A DNA stretch of 64,000 nucleotides from Fulvivirgaceae bacterium JP3-4 (lineage in GTDB: Bacteria > Bacteroidota > Bacteroidia > Cytophagales > Cyclobacteriaceae): contig JARKND010000001.1 of NCBI GenBank assembly GCA_029309925.1, positions 1,426,001 to 1,490,000 on the forward strand. The letters run 5' to 3'. Position numbers and translations under genes: made by a program. Positions within the stretch are counted from its first letter, which is position 1; the number at the start of each line of letters is the position of its first letter. Positions 9,619-18,167 of this stretch are shown piece by piece. The notes under the pieces are model-generated. The model had not been told where the DNA came from and ran no database searches. It saw nothing but the letters and a program-made list of their open reading frames with translations.

Positions 9619-9984
9619 TTACCAGATATTTTCGAGGTCCTTCTTTGTATACAAGTGATTACGCGTTATAAAGAGTGTTGATGTCTTTCTGTTCCGCAAT
9701 GCAAGCGGATCTTTCGTGAACAATCGTGAAAGCCACGCGATCGGAAGCAGAAAAACAAAGTAGATTATGCTGAGCAGAATTCTTGAGTTCACCCAGCCAA
9801 GGCCCATGGCCAGCTTCATCCATGCCCACTCAATCCCCCGGGCGGCTGCGGGGATGAACGATGCTGCCAGACCGATTACCAGACATACCATGATCAGCCA
9901 GGAGAGCTTGAAGATCAAAGCAATGGCAAGCAAGCCGGTGACCATTACAAGAATGGTTTTGTATCGATCGTGATTCGGTGCCAT
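9619..9984 (-). CDS. SxtJ-family small membrane protein
   Basis: A 121-residue protein with three likely membrane segments (ILVMVTGLLAIALIFKLSW; LIMVCLVIGLAASFIP; ILLSIIYFVFLLPIAWLSRL) and a polar C-terminal tail ending KKDLENIW. This matches the SxtJ family, named from the saxitoxin cluster, where it sits beside the carbamoyltransferase SxtI. No enzymatic motif is visible and the function is unknown. It follows the 49-aa peptide by 6 bp and precedes the UbiA gene by 1 bp. Constant association with carbamoyltransferases suggests a scaffold or membrane recruitment role; that is inference. Confidence 0.78.
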   Translation of the reverse strand: MAPNHDRYKTILVMVTGLLAIALIFKLSWLIMVCLVIGLAASFIPAAARGIEWAWMKLAMGLGWVNSRILLSIIYFVFLLPIAWLSRLFTKDPLALRNRKTSTLFITRNHLYTKKDLENIW

Positions 9985-9990
9985 TCGACT

Positions 9991-10140
9991 TTAGAAAAGC
10001 GTATAGATAAACGGAGCAACTGCTGAGCCACCGCCCACAACGATGAGCAGTCCGACAAAGATCAATAACAGGATGATGGGTGTGAGCCACCATTTTCTCC
10101 GTTCACGCATGAATGTGTAGAGGTCTCTGATGAAGTCCAT
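9991..10140 (-). CDS. 49-aa SxtK/DUF5989-like membrane peptide
   Basis: A small gene read directly from the DNA: ATG at 10140 (MDFIRDLYTFMRERRKWW...) to TAA at 9991-9993, 49 residues. It has a short basic, aromatic N-terminal helix (FMRERRKWWLTP) followed by one strongly hydrophobic segment (IILLLLIFVGLLIVVGGGSA) and ends APFIYTLF. This matches the DUF5989 type of peptide found next to carbamoyltransferases and SxtJ; the saxitoxin cluster has a similarly small SxtK. It is packed 16 bp after the carbamoyltransferase stop and 6 bp before the SxtJ start, which supports it being a real gene. Function unknown. Confidence 0.82.
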   Translation of the reverse strand: MDFIRDLYTFMRERRKWWLTPIILLLIFVGLLIVVGGGSAVAPFIYTLF

Positions 10141-10156
10141 AGGGTAAGTTCTTGTT

Positions 10157-12019
10157 TTAATCTAGTGTGAATTCTTCTTTCCAATTATCTTTTTCCTGCC
10201 ATTGGGGCTGTTGCTTCTTTTCGAATACAAAATTCCCCACAACGAGGTAATCCATTTCTGTTCGCATAAAGCAGCGGTAGGCATCTTCTGGCGTACAAAT
10301 GATGGGTTCTCCTCTCACGTTAAAACTGGTGTTGACAATTACACCATAACCGGTAAGCTTTTTAAATTCCCGTACCAGCTCGTAGTACTTCGGGTTCGTT
10401 TCGGGATGGACGGTCTGAATTCTTGCGGAAAAATCTATATGCGTGATCGCTGGCATATCAGATCGCAGGTGATACAGCTTTTCTTTCAATGAAAAGGAAT
10501 CGTATCCCTGGGGCAGTGGTTTCCTGCGCTTCTGCTGAACCGGCTGCACCAGTAACATGTACGGTGACGCGGAGTCATGTTCGAAATATTCTGCGCAATC
10601 TTCCGCGAGCACAGAAGGAGCGAACGGGCGAAATGATTCGCGATATTTAATCTTGACGTTCAGTTTCTTCTGCATTTCCTCATTGCGCGGGTCGCCAAGA
10701 ATGCTTCTTCCGCCAAGCGCGCGCGGTCCGAATTCCATTCTTCCCTGCATCCAGCCAATTACGTTGCCCTCAGACAACCTTTGGGCTACCTCCTGGCTGA
10801 GTCCCTGCGCATCCTTGAAATATTTGTACGATGCTCCATATTTCTTGATCACCTTCATGACATCATCATCTGAGTATTCAGGGCCGAGATATGAGCCCTT
10901 CATGCTATCAAGCGTTTCTGCTTTTGTGCGAGGCCGATCGAAATAAATATGGTAAGCCGCCTGCGCAGCTCCTAAAGCTCCGCCTGCATCACCTGCAGCA
11001 GGCTGAATAAAGATGTTCTTGAAAATCTTTGAATTGTAGAGTTTACCATTAGCCACACAGTTGAGTGCAACACCGCCAGCCATACAGAGGTAATCGGAAC
11101 CTGTCAGCCTCTTGGCTTCCCTGCCCATGAGCAGAACTGTTTCCTCCGTTACTTCCTGAATCGCAAGTCCAAGATTACAGTGATGAAGCTGCAGTTCGTC
11201 CTCGGGTTTGCGTGCTTTGAAGCCAAAAAGCTTTTGCCATTTCTCTTCGTGGACCATGGTCAGGCCCGTGGCATAATTAAAATAGTCCTGGTTGAGCCAG
11301 ATCGACCCGTCTTCTTTAATATCGACAAGAACATTCTTGATGATCTCCTTATATTTCTTAACCTGGTCGCTACCTGGAACCCCATATGGGGCAAGGCCCA
11401 TGAGCTTATACTCACCGGAGTTGACTTTGAATCCGAGAAAGTATGTGAAGGCTGAGTATAACAATCCCAGAGAGTGAGGAAATTTCATCTCTTTCAGAAT
11501 TTTTATTTCCTTTCCTTTGCCGTGACTGATGGACGCAGTTGCCCATTCACCCACACCATCAATGGTAAGGATTGCGGCATCATCGAAAGGGGATGGATAG
11601 TAGGCGCTTGCCGCGTGCGACAGGTGATGCTCAGGGAAAAGCATCTTTACTTTCTTTTTGTCGAACGTGCCGATCTTCTCCAGTTCTTCTGAGAGCAACC
11701 GCTTGAGAAACATCTTTTCTTTAAGCCACACCGGTATCGCGGTGATAAAGGATGAGAGGCCTTTTGGGACAAATGCATAATAGGTTTCCAGTAGACGCTC
11801 AAATTTCAAGAGAGGCTTGTCATAAAAGGCAATGGCATCGAGTTGATTGAGCTGCACGCCTGCGTATTCGAGGCAGAACTTTACCGCATTCGTTGGGAAA
11901 TTCGGGTCGTGTTTTTTCCGCGTAAAGCGCTCTTCCTGGGCAGCGGCTATTATTTCACCGTTGATAATCAGCGCTGCAGCCGAGTCGTGGTAGAATGCAG
12001 ATATTCCTAAAATCTTCAC
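10157..12019 (-). CDS. NodU/CmcH/SxtI-type O-carbamoyltransferase
   Basis: A 620-residue cytoplasmic enzyme that makes carbamoyl-adenylate from carbamoyl phosphate and ATP and carbamoylates a hydroxyl, usually of a sugar. The N-terminal Kae1-like domain begins MKILGISAFYHDSAAALI and carries the metal-binding histidines in PEHHLSHAASAYYP (His131, His132, His135) and the MAGGVALNCVANGKLY segment. The C-terminal domain (RMEFGPRALGGRSILGDPR, then RESFRPFAPSVL and NTSFNVRGEPIICTPEDAY) is typical. Length fits the family. It heads an operon with SxtK- and SxtJ-like genes, a UbiA enzyme and a HAD phosphatase. The likely target is a sugar or lipid-linked glycan in the polysaccharide made by the surrounding genes. 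Confidence 0.92.
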   Translation of the reverse strand: MKILGISAFYHDSAAALIINGEIIAAAQEERFTRKKHDPNFPTNAVKFCLEYAGVQLNQLDAIAFYDKPLLKFERLLETYYAFVPKGLSSFITAIPVWLKEKMFLKRLLSEELEKIGTFDKKKVKMLFPEHHLSHAASAYYPSPFDDAAILTIDGVGEWATASISHGKGKEIKILKEMKFPHSLGLLYSAFTYFLGFKVNSGEYKLMGLAPYGVPGSDQVKKYKEIIKNVLVDIKEDGSIWLNQDYFNYATGLTMVHEEKWQKLFGFKARKPEDELQLHHCNLGLAIQEVTEETVLLMGREAKRLTGSDYLCMAGGVALNCVANGKLYNSKIFKNIFIQPAAGDAGGALGAAQAAYHIYFDRPRTKAETLDSMKGSYLGPEYSDDDVMKVIKKYGASYKYFKDAQGLSQEVAQRLSEGNVIGWMQGRMEFGPRALGGRSILGDPRNEEMQKKLNVKIKYRESFRPFAPSVLAEDCAEYFEHDSASPYMLLVQPVQQKRRKPLPQGYDSFSLKEKLYHLRSDMPAITHIDFSARIQTVHPETNPKYYELVREFKKLTGYGVIVNTSFNVRGEPIICTPEDAYRCFMRTEMDYLVVGNFVFEKKQQPQWQEKDNWKEEFTLD

Positions 12020-12159
12020 GTTGAGGGACCGGGTTAAAAAATGTTGAGGTATTCTATACCCGGTTGTTTATAAAAAAGCCGTTCCAGCTGGTACTGCAAC
12101 GGATGGCTGAAGCGGGGGTGGCATTCTTTTGTTATACCCGCTGATGGCTTTAACCTCTT

Positions 12160-13320
12160 ATGACAACACTAACCGAAGAAAGATCCTACCACTTCGCGGA
12201 TTTCATACGCTTTGTGGCCATGTGCGCGATCATATTCCAGCACAGTTTTATTGTTGAAAAGTCCCTGTTGGTCGCAGACTCATCGTCTGTCGTGCTGTTC
12301 TTTTTCCTGAAAGTAATTGCTAAGATCGGATCGATATCGTTTTTCCTGGTATCAGGCTTTCTGCTTTCGTCTGCATTGGAGCGATACTCTTCAAAGGAGT
12401 ATCTCAATAAACGCGTCAAGAATATTTTCAAACCCTATATTCTTTTTGTTGGTCTATACCTGATGCTCGATTGCCTCGGTGCTTTTTTCGGAGAACAGCG
12501 CATCACTTCGTTTACTGAGCTGCCGGCTTTTCTTGTCAGCAAGATTCTTGGAATACTGTTCTTCACCAGCTACTGGTTTATCTTCAATTATTTTATCAGC
12601 GTAATGCTTTTGCTGTCATTGCGGAAATATCTGTATGAAAAATGGCTTGGTGCAGTGCTGTTCTGTTGTACGATGGTGTATTCACTGAACGTGCACTTTG
12701 AGTTTTTCCTTCCCCATCACACGACTGCCTTTGTAGGGTTTACTTTCTTCCTCTGGCTCGGTGCTAACCTCAGAAAGCACGAGGGAGCATTCTGGAGTTT
12801 TATAGAAACCACACCGCTGTGGAGAATTCTTTCTCTCGTGGCAATTACATTATCGGTAAACCTGTATGAAACATATTACCTGCTTGAGAAAGGCGCTACA
12901 GTGGTAGACAGCTCCCTGAAATTTACCAATATCCTGTACGCGTTCAGTGTGTTTCTGCTGCTGAGCAAGGTAGGCAGCAAGGTGACGTTCCGCTACCTCA
13001 ATCCAAGAGACGAAACTTATCCGCTATACCTCATCCATCCACTTTTTCTCAAAGTCATCAATTATGCTCTTCTCCCCATGTTACCGGCTGTTAGTGCCAT
13101 TTTAACGATTAATCAGACATCAGAGGTAAGCTGGCTTGCAATTTTACTGTATCAGATCGGTTGGTTTGTGGCGATTTATTCGATGTCTCTCATTACCGTG
13201 AAAGTGATCCTATATAGTCCGCTGAGCTGGATCTTAGGAAAACAGAGCAAAAAAGAAGTTTTGTCCCCCGTGCAATCATTTTGGTTATTCATTAATGGAG
13301 TTAGAAATTTTAAACTTTAA
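12160..13320 (+). CDS. Acyltransferase 3 family membrane protein
   Basis: A 386-residue polytopic protein of the AT3 (OafA/NodX) family. The diagnostic N-terminal motif is seen as FADFIRFVAMCAIIFQHSFI (residues 12-31), followed by about ten membrane helices and the late TYPLYLIHPLFLKVI segment. AT3 proteins pass acyl groups, often acetyl from acetyl-CoA, across the inner membrane onto sugars. It is divergent from the carbamoyltransferase (140-bp gap, likely promoters for both) and 15 bp upstream of the Wzz-like gene, so it probably decorates the polymer exported by that system. The transferred acyl group is not predictable. Confidence 0.85.
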   Translation: MTTLTEERSYHFADFIRFVAMCAIIFQHSFIVEKSLLVADSSSVVLFFFLKVIAKIGSISFFLVSGFLLSSALERYSSKEYLNKRVKNIFKPYILFVGLYLMLDCLGAFFGEQRITSFTELPAFLVSKILGILFFTSYWFIFNYFISVMLLLSLRKYLYEKWLGAVLFCCTMVYSLNVHFEFFLPHHTTAFVGFTFFLWLGANLRKHEGAFWSFIETTPLWRILSLVAITLSVNLYETYYLLEKGATVVDSSLKFTNILYAFSVFLLLSKVGSKVTFRYLNPRDETYPLYLIHPLFLKVINYALLPMLPAVSAILTINQTSEVSWLAILLYQIGWFVAIYSMSLITVKVILYSPLSWILGKQSKKEVLSPVQSFWLFINGVRNFKL

Positions 13321-13335
13321 GAATCAATTAAGTAA

Positions 13336-15564
13336 ATGGACCTCTTAGTATTAGCGAAGGTTTTGTGGCGCAAGTTATGGATACTGATTGCCATACCTGT
13401 AATTGCTGCTTTTGCAGCTTACCTCTTCACATTGAACATGGTAGATGTATACACATCCACCGCCCAGATCTCGACTGGTTTTACCGTCAACGATCAGGTT
13501 CAGATTTTCGATGAGAAATTTAATCCGCGCGATGCGGACGTAAAGTTTAACAACTTACTCAACTCCATGAATTCAGGTTTGACTTTCAACCTGACATCAT
13601 ACCGGTTGTTGCTGCACGATCTCGATGAGAAGGTGGTTCCGTTCCATCGCCCTGATCCGAAGTTATTTTCCAGCACACAGAAAGAAATAGCGCTGGTGAA
13701 AAAACTCGTTCAGCGCAAGCTTGACAACCAGTCACCGCTCGCAACCTCTGACCCTGAGTTTCATATGATCCGCAAGTTCCTGGAAGCGTATCGATACGGT
13801 TTCAATGATCTGAGGGAAAGTATTTACATCGAGCGGATCAACAATACAGATTTCATCCAGGTGGCTGTGACCAGTGATAAGGCAGCACTTTCCGCCTATG
13901 CAGCAAACGCCTTTGTTGACGAATTCCTTAAATTTCATCAGTCGACAAAAACTGAAAGAACAGGTGAATCTGTCGAATTCCTGAAACAGCTTGCCGACAA
14001 TAAGAAAGCTGAGCTTGATGCGAAGCTTGAAAATCAGCGGAACTTCAGGGCTACAAACCATGTATATTCCGAAGGAGAGAGCGGGATGAAGATCGCTCAA
14101 CTTACAGACCTGGAATCTCAACGTGACCTCAGCCGCAGGAATATACATCGCCTCGAACTCACCATGCAGCGCCTCCGTGACGACATCAAGCGGATTGGTG
14201 CCCCGGTGGTAACAAACAACAATCAGAAGATCCTTGATCTGAGAAATAAGATCAACAGAATGAACGAGCGGTACATCACTGGTGGTTCTACCAATCAGAA
14301 ATTGCTTGATTCCCTCAATATCCTCCGTGAAGAGCTTCGCATTCAGAATGATTATTCAAGCCGTCAGGGTGCAAGTATTCCGCAGGGGATGACAGTAGCA
14401 GATCTTCAGATGAGACTGAAGGATGCCGAGATCGAATACGAAGTCGAAAAATCGAATTTATCCCTTATCGAGTCGAAGATTGGAAACCTTCAGTACAGCT
14501 TCTCCGGTGCAGCAAGTAAGGAGGCAAGGCTGCTTGCTCTTCAAAAAGAAGTAGACATTGCTACACAGGAGTACATGGCTACGGTTGAGAAATACAACCT
14601 TGCAAAAAATAAAATGATGGGATCGACCCCGATGCGCCAGGTACTGGTGGCAGTTCCGCCTATCAACCCCGAATCTTCTAAGCGCGTTATCATCATCGGG
14701 CTCGCAGGTGCTACAAGCTTCTTCCTGTGTTTGTTCGCAATCGTTGGGCTTGAACTGATGGATACTTCAATCCGTACACCTGAACGCTTCAAGCGCATGG
14801 TGAACCTTCCACTGGCCGGAGTTCTCAATCAGATCGACAGCCGCAACTTCAATATCAGGACTTACTTCAACCAACAGAACGGCAATGAAGAAACCGAGAT
14901 GTTCAAGTCGCTGCTGAGGAAATTACGCCACGAAGTTGAGTCGCTCAATTCGAAAGTGATATTATTCACGAGTCCGAAGAAGCGCGATGGAAAAACATTT
15001 GTGATGTTTTCGCTTGCCTACGTGCTGAGTCTCCTCGACAAGCGCGTTCTGATCATCGATACGAATTTCAAGAACAACTCGCTTTCTCAGCTGCTCGGAC
15101 GCAACCAGGGCGACTTGAAGGTGCTCGATAGTAAAAAGAATAAGCTGCTTGTAAGCGCCCAGCAAAATGGCGAGTCTGCTAAAACACAAGAGTCTGCAGA
15201 CTTCGATCATGAGAATTCATATGACCTGATCAACCCAACCAAGTATAAGAACATTTACATTGTGGGAAACTCAGGTGGCGGCCATGAGTCTCCGGCAGAA
15301 ATTCTGTCAGGAAAAGATTTCGCAAACCTGATCGTGACATTGTCCGACAGTTTCGACTATGTGCTGCTCGAAGGTGCTTCATTAAACGAATACTCAGACA
15401 CGAAAGAGCTCGTGCGCTACTGCGATAAAGTAATGGCCGTGTTCTCTGCCAAGGCTTCCATCAGTACGCTGGACAAAGATTCGATTCACTACTTCAAATC
15501 ATTAGGAAAGAAGTTTGGCGGATCTATTCTGAACAGGGTGGAACCAAAAGATTACAAACTGTAA
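13336..15564 (+). CDS. Wzz/BY-kinase-like polysaccharide co-polymerase with degenerate kinase domain
   Basis: A 742-residue protein. A first membrane helix (~16-34) and a second (~451-474) bracket a long periplasmic Wzz/GNVR coiled-coil region (~200-430). The C-terminal domain has a BY-kinase fold: TSPKKRDGKTF with Lys553 in the Walker A, VLIIDTN (Asp575, but Asn577 in place of the second Asp of Walker A'), and DYVLLEGAS with Glu679 where Walker B normally has Asp. The usual tyrosine-rich tail is missing; the protein ends NRVEPKDYKL. Such proteins control chain length and export of exopolysaccharide at the inner membrane. I infer that ATP binding may remain while autokinase activity is lost or altered. 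Confidence 0.88.
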   Translation: MDLLVLAKVLWRKLWILIAIPVIAAFAAYLFTLNMVDVYTSTAQISTGFTVNDQVQIFDEKFNPRDADVKFNNLLNSMNSGLTFNLTSYRLLLHDLDEKVVPFHRPDPKLFSSTQKEIALVKKLVQRKLDNQSPLATSDPEFHMIRKFLEAYRYGFNDLRESIYIERINNTDFIQVAVTSDKAALSAYAANAFVDEFLKFHQSTKTERTGESVEFLKQLADNKKAELDAKLENQRNFRATNHVYSEGESGMKIAQLTDLESQRDLSRRNIHRLELTMQRLRDDIKRIGAPVVTNNNQKILDLRNKINRMNERYITGGSTNQKLLDSLNILREELRIQNDYSSRQGASIPQGMTVADLQMRLKDAEIEYEVEKSNLSLIESKIGNLQYSFSGAASKEARLLALQKEVDIATQEYMATVEKYNLAKNKMMGSTPMRQVLVAVPPINPESSKRVIIIGLAGATSFFLCLFAIVGLELMDTSIRTPERFKRMVNLPLAGVLNQIDSRNFNIRTYFNQQNGNEETEMFKSLLRKLRHEVESLNSKVILFTSPKKRDGKTFVMFSLAYVLSLLDKRVLIIDTNFKNNSLSQLLGRNQGDLKVLDSKKNKLLVSAQQNGESAKTQESADFDHENSYDLINPTKYKNIYIVGNSGGGHESPAEILSGKDFANLIVTLSDSFDYVLLEGASLNEYSDTKELVRYCDKVMAVFSAKASISTLDKDSIHYFKSLGKKFGGSILNRVEPKDYKL

Positions 15565-15586
15565 AACGACTAAAGTTGTAATACTG

Positions 15587-15618
15587 AAAGGCTGTTAAAC
15601 GACAGCCTTTTTTATTTT
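15587..15618 (+). terminator. Rho-independent terminator after the Wzz-like gene
   Basis: A perfect 9-bp stem (AAAGGCTGT at 15587-15595 and ACAGCCTTT at 15602-15610) with a 6-nt loop, followed by TTTATTTTA on the plus strand. It lies 22 bp after the stop of the Wzz-like gene. The convergent gene on the minus strand stops at 15612, so the hairpin may also limit its transcript, though no T-tract exists in that direction. Confidence 0.8.
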
Positions 15619-16151
15619 ACGTCTACCTGCTGATATTTTTCAATGAGAATTTGCTTCGCAATAGCGCGCGCAGTACGAATGTCAAGTTCTTTCGCGCGCT
15701 GGTTGACGTTGGCGTATTTCGTAGCCTTGCGGACACTCTTCATGCTTACGTTTTCTACGAAAGCCGTTCGCAACAGTTCAACATCAAAATCCGTCTCGAT
15801 ATGTTTTTTGGCAATATCAAAAACTTCATCAGGCGTTTGGGGATTGACACGGTTCAATTCGTCCAGGAATGCATAAGCTTCGTCTTCAGATGTGTTTTCA
15901 ATTACTTCGATCATATCATCAAGCGGAATGTCATTCTTTTTCATCTGCCTCACGATTTCATCCGCGCCTTTGTTTACGGGCTTCTTCAATTCATCAACTT
16001 TGTTCATGATCCTGCGCGGAATATACGTGGGAGTTTCATCTGATATAATCGCATTGGCCATGATGCCGGGAAAATAGAATCGGTAGAAAATGTAACCACC
16101 AGCCCATACCAGAATACAAATGATGATCAGGATTAGTACAAAGCGCTTCAT
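15612..16151 (-). CDS. Membrane-anchored protein of unknown function
   Basis: I chose ATG 16151, giving 179 residues that begin with a transmembrane anchor (MKRFVLILIIICILVWAGGY). A longer reading from TTG at 16271 adds 40 polar residues with no recognisable features and would bury the anchor. After the anchor comes a mainly helical, charged periplasmic region with repeated acidic patches (NTSEDEAYAFLDEL, TPDEVFDIAKKHIETDFDVE) and a basic C-terminus. No family is recognised. It is convergent with the Wzz-like gene and divergent from the flippase. Being among polysaccharide genes is the only functional hint. Confidence 0.6.
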   Translation of the reverse strand: MKRFVLILIIICILVWAGGYIFYRFYFPGIMANAIISDETPTYIPRRIMNKVDELKKPVNKGADEIVRQMKKNDIPLDDMIEVIENTSEDEAYAFLDELNRVNPQTPDEVFDIAKKHIETDFDVELLRTAFVENVSMKSVRKATKYANVNQRAKELDIRTARAIAKQILIEKYQQVDVK

Positions 16152-16526
16152 GTTATCGCAATAATTTCGATGCGGGCATTTCTGCCAGCGCTCAAAGATA
16201 ACCTTCAATATCCGTTCTGTATCTCCATAACTCGACTCTTTTATAAGGAATCCCTGCGCTGTCATCTTCAATAATTAGAAACGACTGCGGTGGGTTTCTC
16301 GAATTGTAGCCGATTAAATTGATGCAATGGCAGCTTCAGTGAACCGTCTGTTGCAGAATTTTTTCCCCAGTCGACCTCCAGATTGGTGCGAGGGGGTACA
16401 TCTTTTATGAAACAGCTGTTTCGAAAACGACTTCGGGATAGGGTATGATAATTTCGTAAGCTGCTTGGGTTCCGACCGGATAGGCCCTCCGTGTTCGGAA
16501 GAACTTGATTTTAAAACATAACAACA
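16152..16526. other. 375-bp stretch upstream of the flippase, with one palindrome
   Basis: No convincing gene is seen. The minus-strand side could encode a 40-residue extension of the neighbouring gene if translation starts at TTG 16271. The remainder probably holds promoters for the two divergent genes, but I cannot place -33/-7 elements with confidence. A perfect 14-bp palindrome lies at 16409-16422. Confidence 0.5.
16409..16422. promoter_or_regulatory. Perfect 14-bp palindrome, possible operator
   Basis: GAAACAGCTGTTTC reads the same on both strands. It lies about 105 bp before the flippase start in a gene-free stretch. A dimeric regulator site is possible; nothing else supports this, and palindromes of this length can arise by chance. 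Confidence 0.3.
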
Positions 16527-17864
16527 TTGGCTGCAGCATATTCACGTTGGTTTTCACATGGTGCTTATTCCTTGTTAAACCGGGTTTCGATTTTAGCGTT
16601 TGGACTTCAAAATATCTTTCTCATGGTTCGCATCCTGCCGCAGGAGCAGGTTGGTATCTGGGTACTTTTTACAAGTGTGACTGCGATTCTTGAGATGGTG
16701 CGTCACGGGTTTATCCGCAACCCATTTATTACCCACCTGGTCAGCGCTGATGACAAAGATAAAGACGCTGTTATCACCACATCCCTGGTATTGCATTGTT
16801 TCCTTGCCGGACTAATATCCGTACTCCTGCTGATGGCAGCGAAGCCTCTGAGCGTTTTCTGGGATGCGGAGGGGCTTGACACTTTGTTCGCACTCTATGC
16901 CCTAAACACGATCATTTTTATCCCGTTCCTTCACTTCGAATACCTTCAAACTGCGGAATCGAATTTCAAGGCGATCTTCTGGAGCAACTTCTGGCGACTA
17001 GCAATTCCATCTGTGTATATCCTGCTGGCGTTTATACTTGAGTGGAACATGACACTGATAGATCTCGCGATCGTTCAGATAGGAGCGACCATCGTTGCGG
17101 CAGCGGTTGCCTACTGGTATGTTAAAAAGTTAGCACGCGTGTTTTCAACAATCAATTGGAAGACCTTCAGCGAACTCTTTCATTTCGGTAAATACACCTT
17201 TGGTACCAATATCAGTTCCATGTTTATGAAGAACACCGACAGCTGGATGATCGGCCGGTTTATCTCAACTGCGGGTGTTGCACTCTACAATCCTGCTTTG
17301 AAGATCGCGGGCCTGGTTGAAGTGCCAACTTTGACGATCGCCAACATGATATTTCCCCGTGTCCCGCAGAAGATGAAGGAACAGGGTGTCGTTGGCGTCA
17401 GGGATATTTATTATAAATCTGTTAGTCTGATTCTGGCTGCGATGATCCCGATGGTAATTCCTATTTTCCTGTTTGCCGAACTGATTATCAGAATCATCTT
17501 CGGACCGGAATACGTAGAGGCCGCAAATATTCTTCGCGTCACTATCTTCTATTCACTGATCATCCCATTCAACCGGCAGTTCGGCACGCTCATGGACGGG
17601 CTGAAACAGGCAAAGCTGAATTTCATGCAGCTGCTCTTTGCAGCTTTCCTCAACGTAATCCTTAACTTTTTCTTTCTGAAGTGGTTCGGGCTAATCGGTT
17701 CCGCCTATGCAACACTGCTTTCGTACATCGTTGTCTTCATCATGAACCAGATCATCCTTTACAAAAAGTATCAGATTAACACTTTTAAAGTATTCGAGGG
17801 CATTACGGAATGGTATAAACTTGGCTGGGATATGTTCAGGAAGCGACTTGTCAAATTCGCCTAA
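16527..17864 (+). CDS. Oligosaccharide flippase (Wzx-like, MATE/MVF superfamily)
   Basis: A 445-residue polytopic membrane protein with about 12-14 helices. The opening WFSHGAYSLLNRVSILAFGLQNIFLMVRIL followed by QVGIWVLFTSVTAILEMVRHG is typical of the polysaccharide flippase family, which moves lipid-linked oligosaccharides to the periplasmic side. I accept TTG 16527 as the start, because an in-frame stop is at 16512-16514 and the first ATG-type alternatives would remove the first helix. Together with the ligase/polymerase downstream and the Wzz-like protein upstream it makes a Wzx/Wzy-type export set. Confidence 0.87.
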   Translation: MAAAYSRWFSHGAYSLLNRVSILAFGLQNIFLMVRILPQEQVGIWVLFTSVTAILEMVRHGFIRNPFITHLVSADDKDKDAVITTSLVLHCFLAGLISVLLLMAAKPLSVFWDAEGLDTLFALYALNTIIFIPFLHFEYLQTAESNFKAIFWSNFWRLAIPSVYILLAFILEWNMTLIDLAIVQIGATIVAAAVAYWYVKKLARVFSTINWKTFSELFHFGKYTFGTNISSMFMKNTDSWMIGRFISTAGVALYNPALKIAGLVEVPTLTIANMIFPRVPQKMKEQGVVGVRDIYYKSVSLILAAMIPMVIPIFLFAELIIRIIFGPEYVEAANILRVTIFYSLIIPFNRQFGTLMDGLKQAKLNFMQLLFAAFLNVILNFFFLKWFGLIGSAYATLLSYIVVFIMNQIILYKKYQINTFKVFEGITEWYKLGWDMFRKRLVKFA

Positions 17865-18022
17865 GGGAATGTTGAAAAAAACCTGCAGCACGGGCCTGAT
17901 AACTGGACGGCAAGGTACAAAGTAAATTCAGCCGGTTTAGGTGTGAGTTACCTGATGAATGCGAAGTTGACGAAGCGAGGGCACGTATTTTATAGAAGCT
18001 ACTGTAGAATTTTCGAAACACC

Positions 18023-18160
18023 ATGACCGAACCCGATTACTTTAACGAAGAGACAGAAAACAAACCGAACACCGGCACCACCCTGAACAAGGCCGTGGCA
18101 ATTTTATTCGTAGCCGGCATATACTTCATCATTTTTCTGAAGATCCTTTTTATAAAATAG
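18023..18160 (+). CDS. 45-aa single-span membrane peptide
   Basis: A small gene read directly from the DNA: ATG at 18023, TAG at 18158-18160, 45 residues. An acidic, polar N-terminus (MTEPDYFNEETENKPNTGTT) is followed by one hydrophobic helix (AVAILFVAGIYFIIFLKILF) and a terminal Lys. It stops 7 bp before the O-antigen ligase start, so translational coupling is likely. I recognise no family. The clean charge pattern and position argue that it is real, and it may be a partner of the ligase/polymerase. Confidence 0.6.
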   Translation: MTEPDYFNEETENKPNTGTTLNKAVAILFVAGIYFIIFLKILFIK

Positions 18161-18167
18161 CTGGCAA

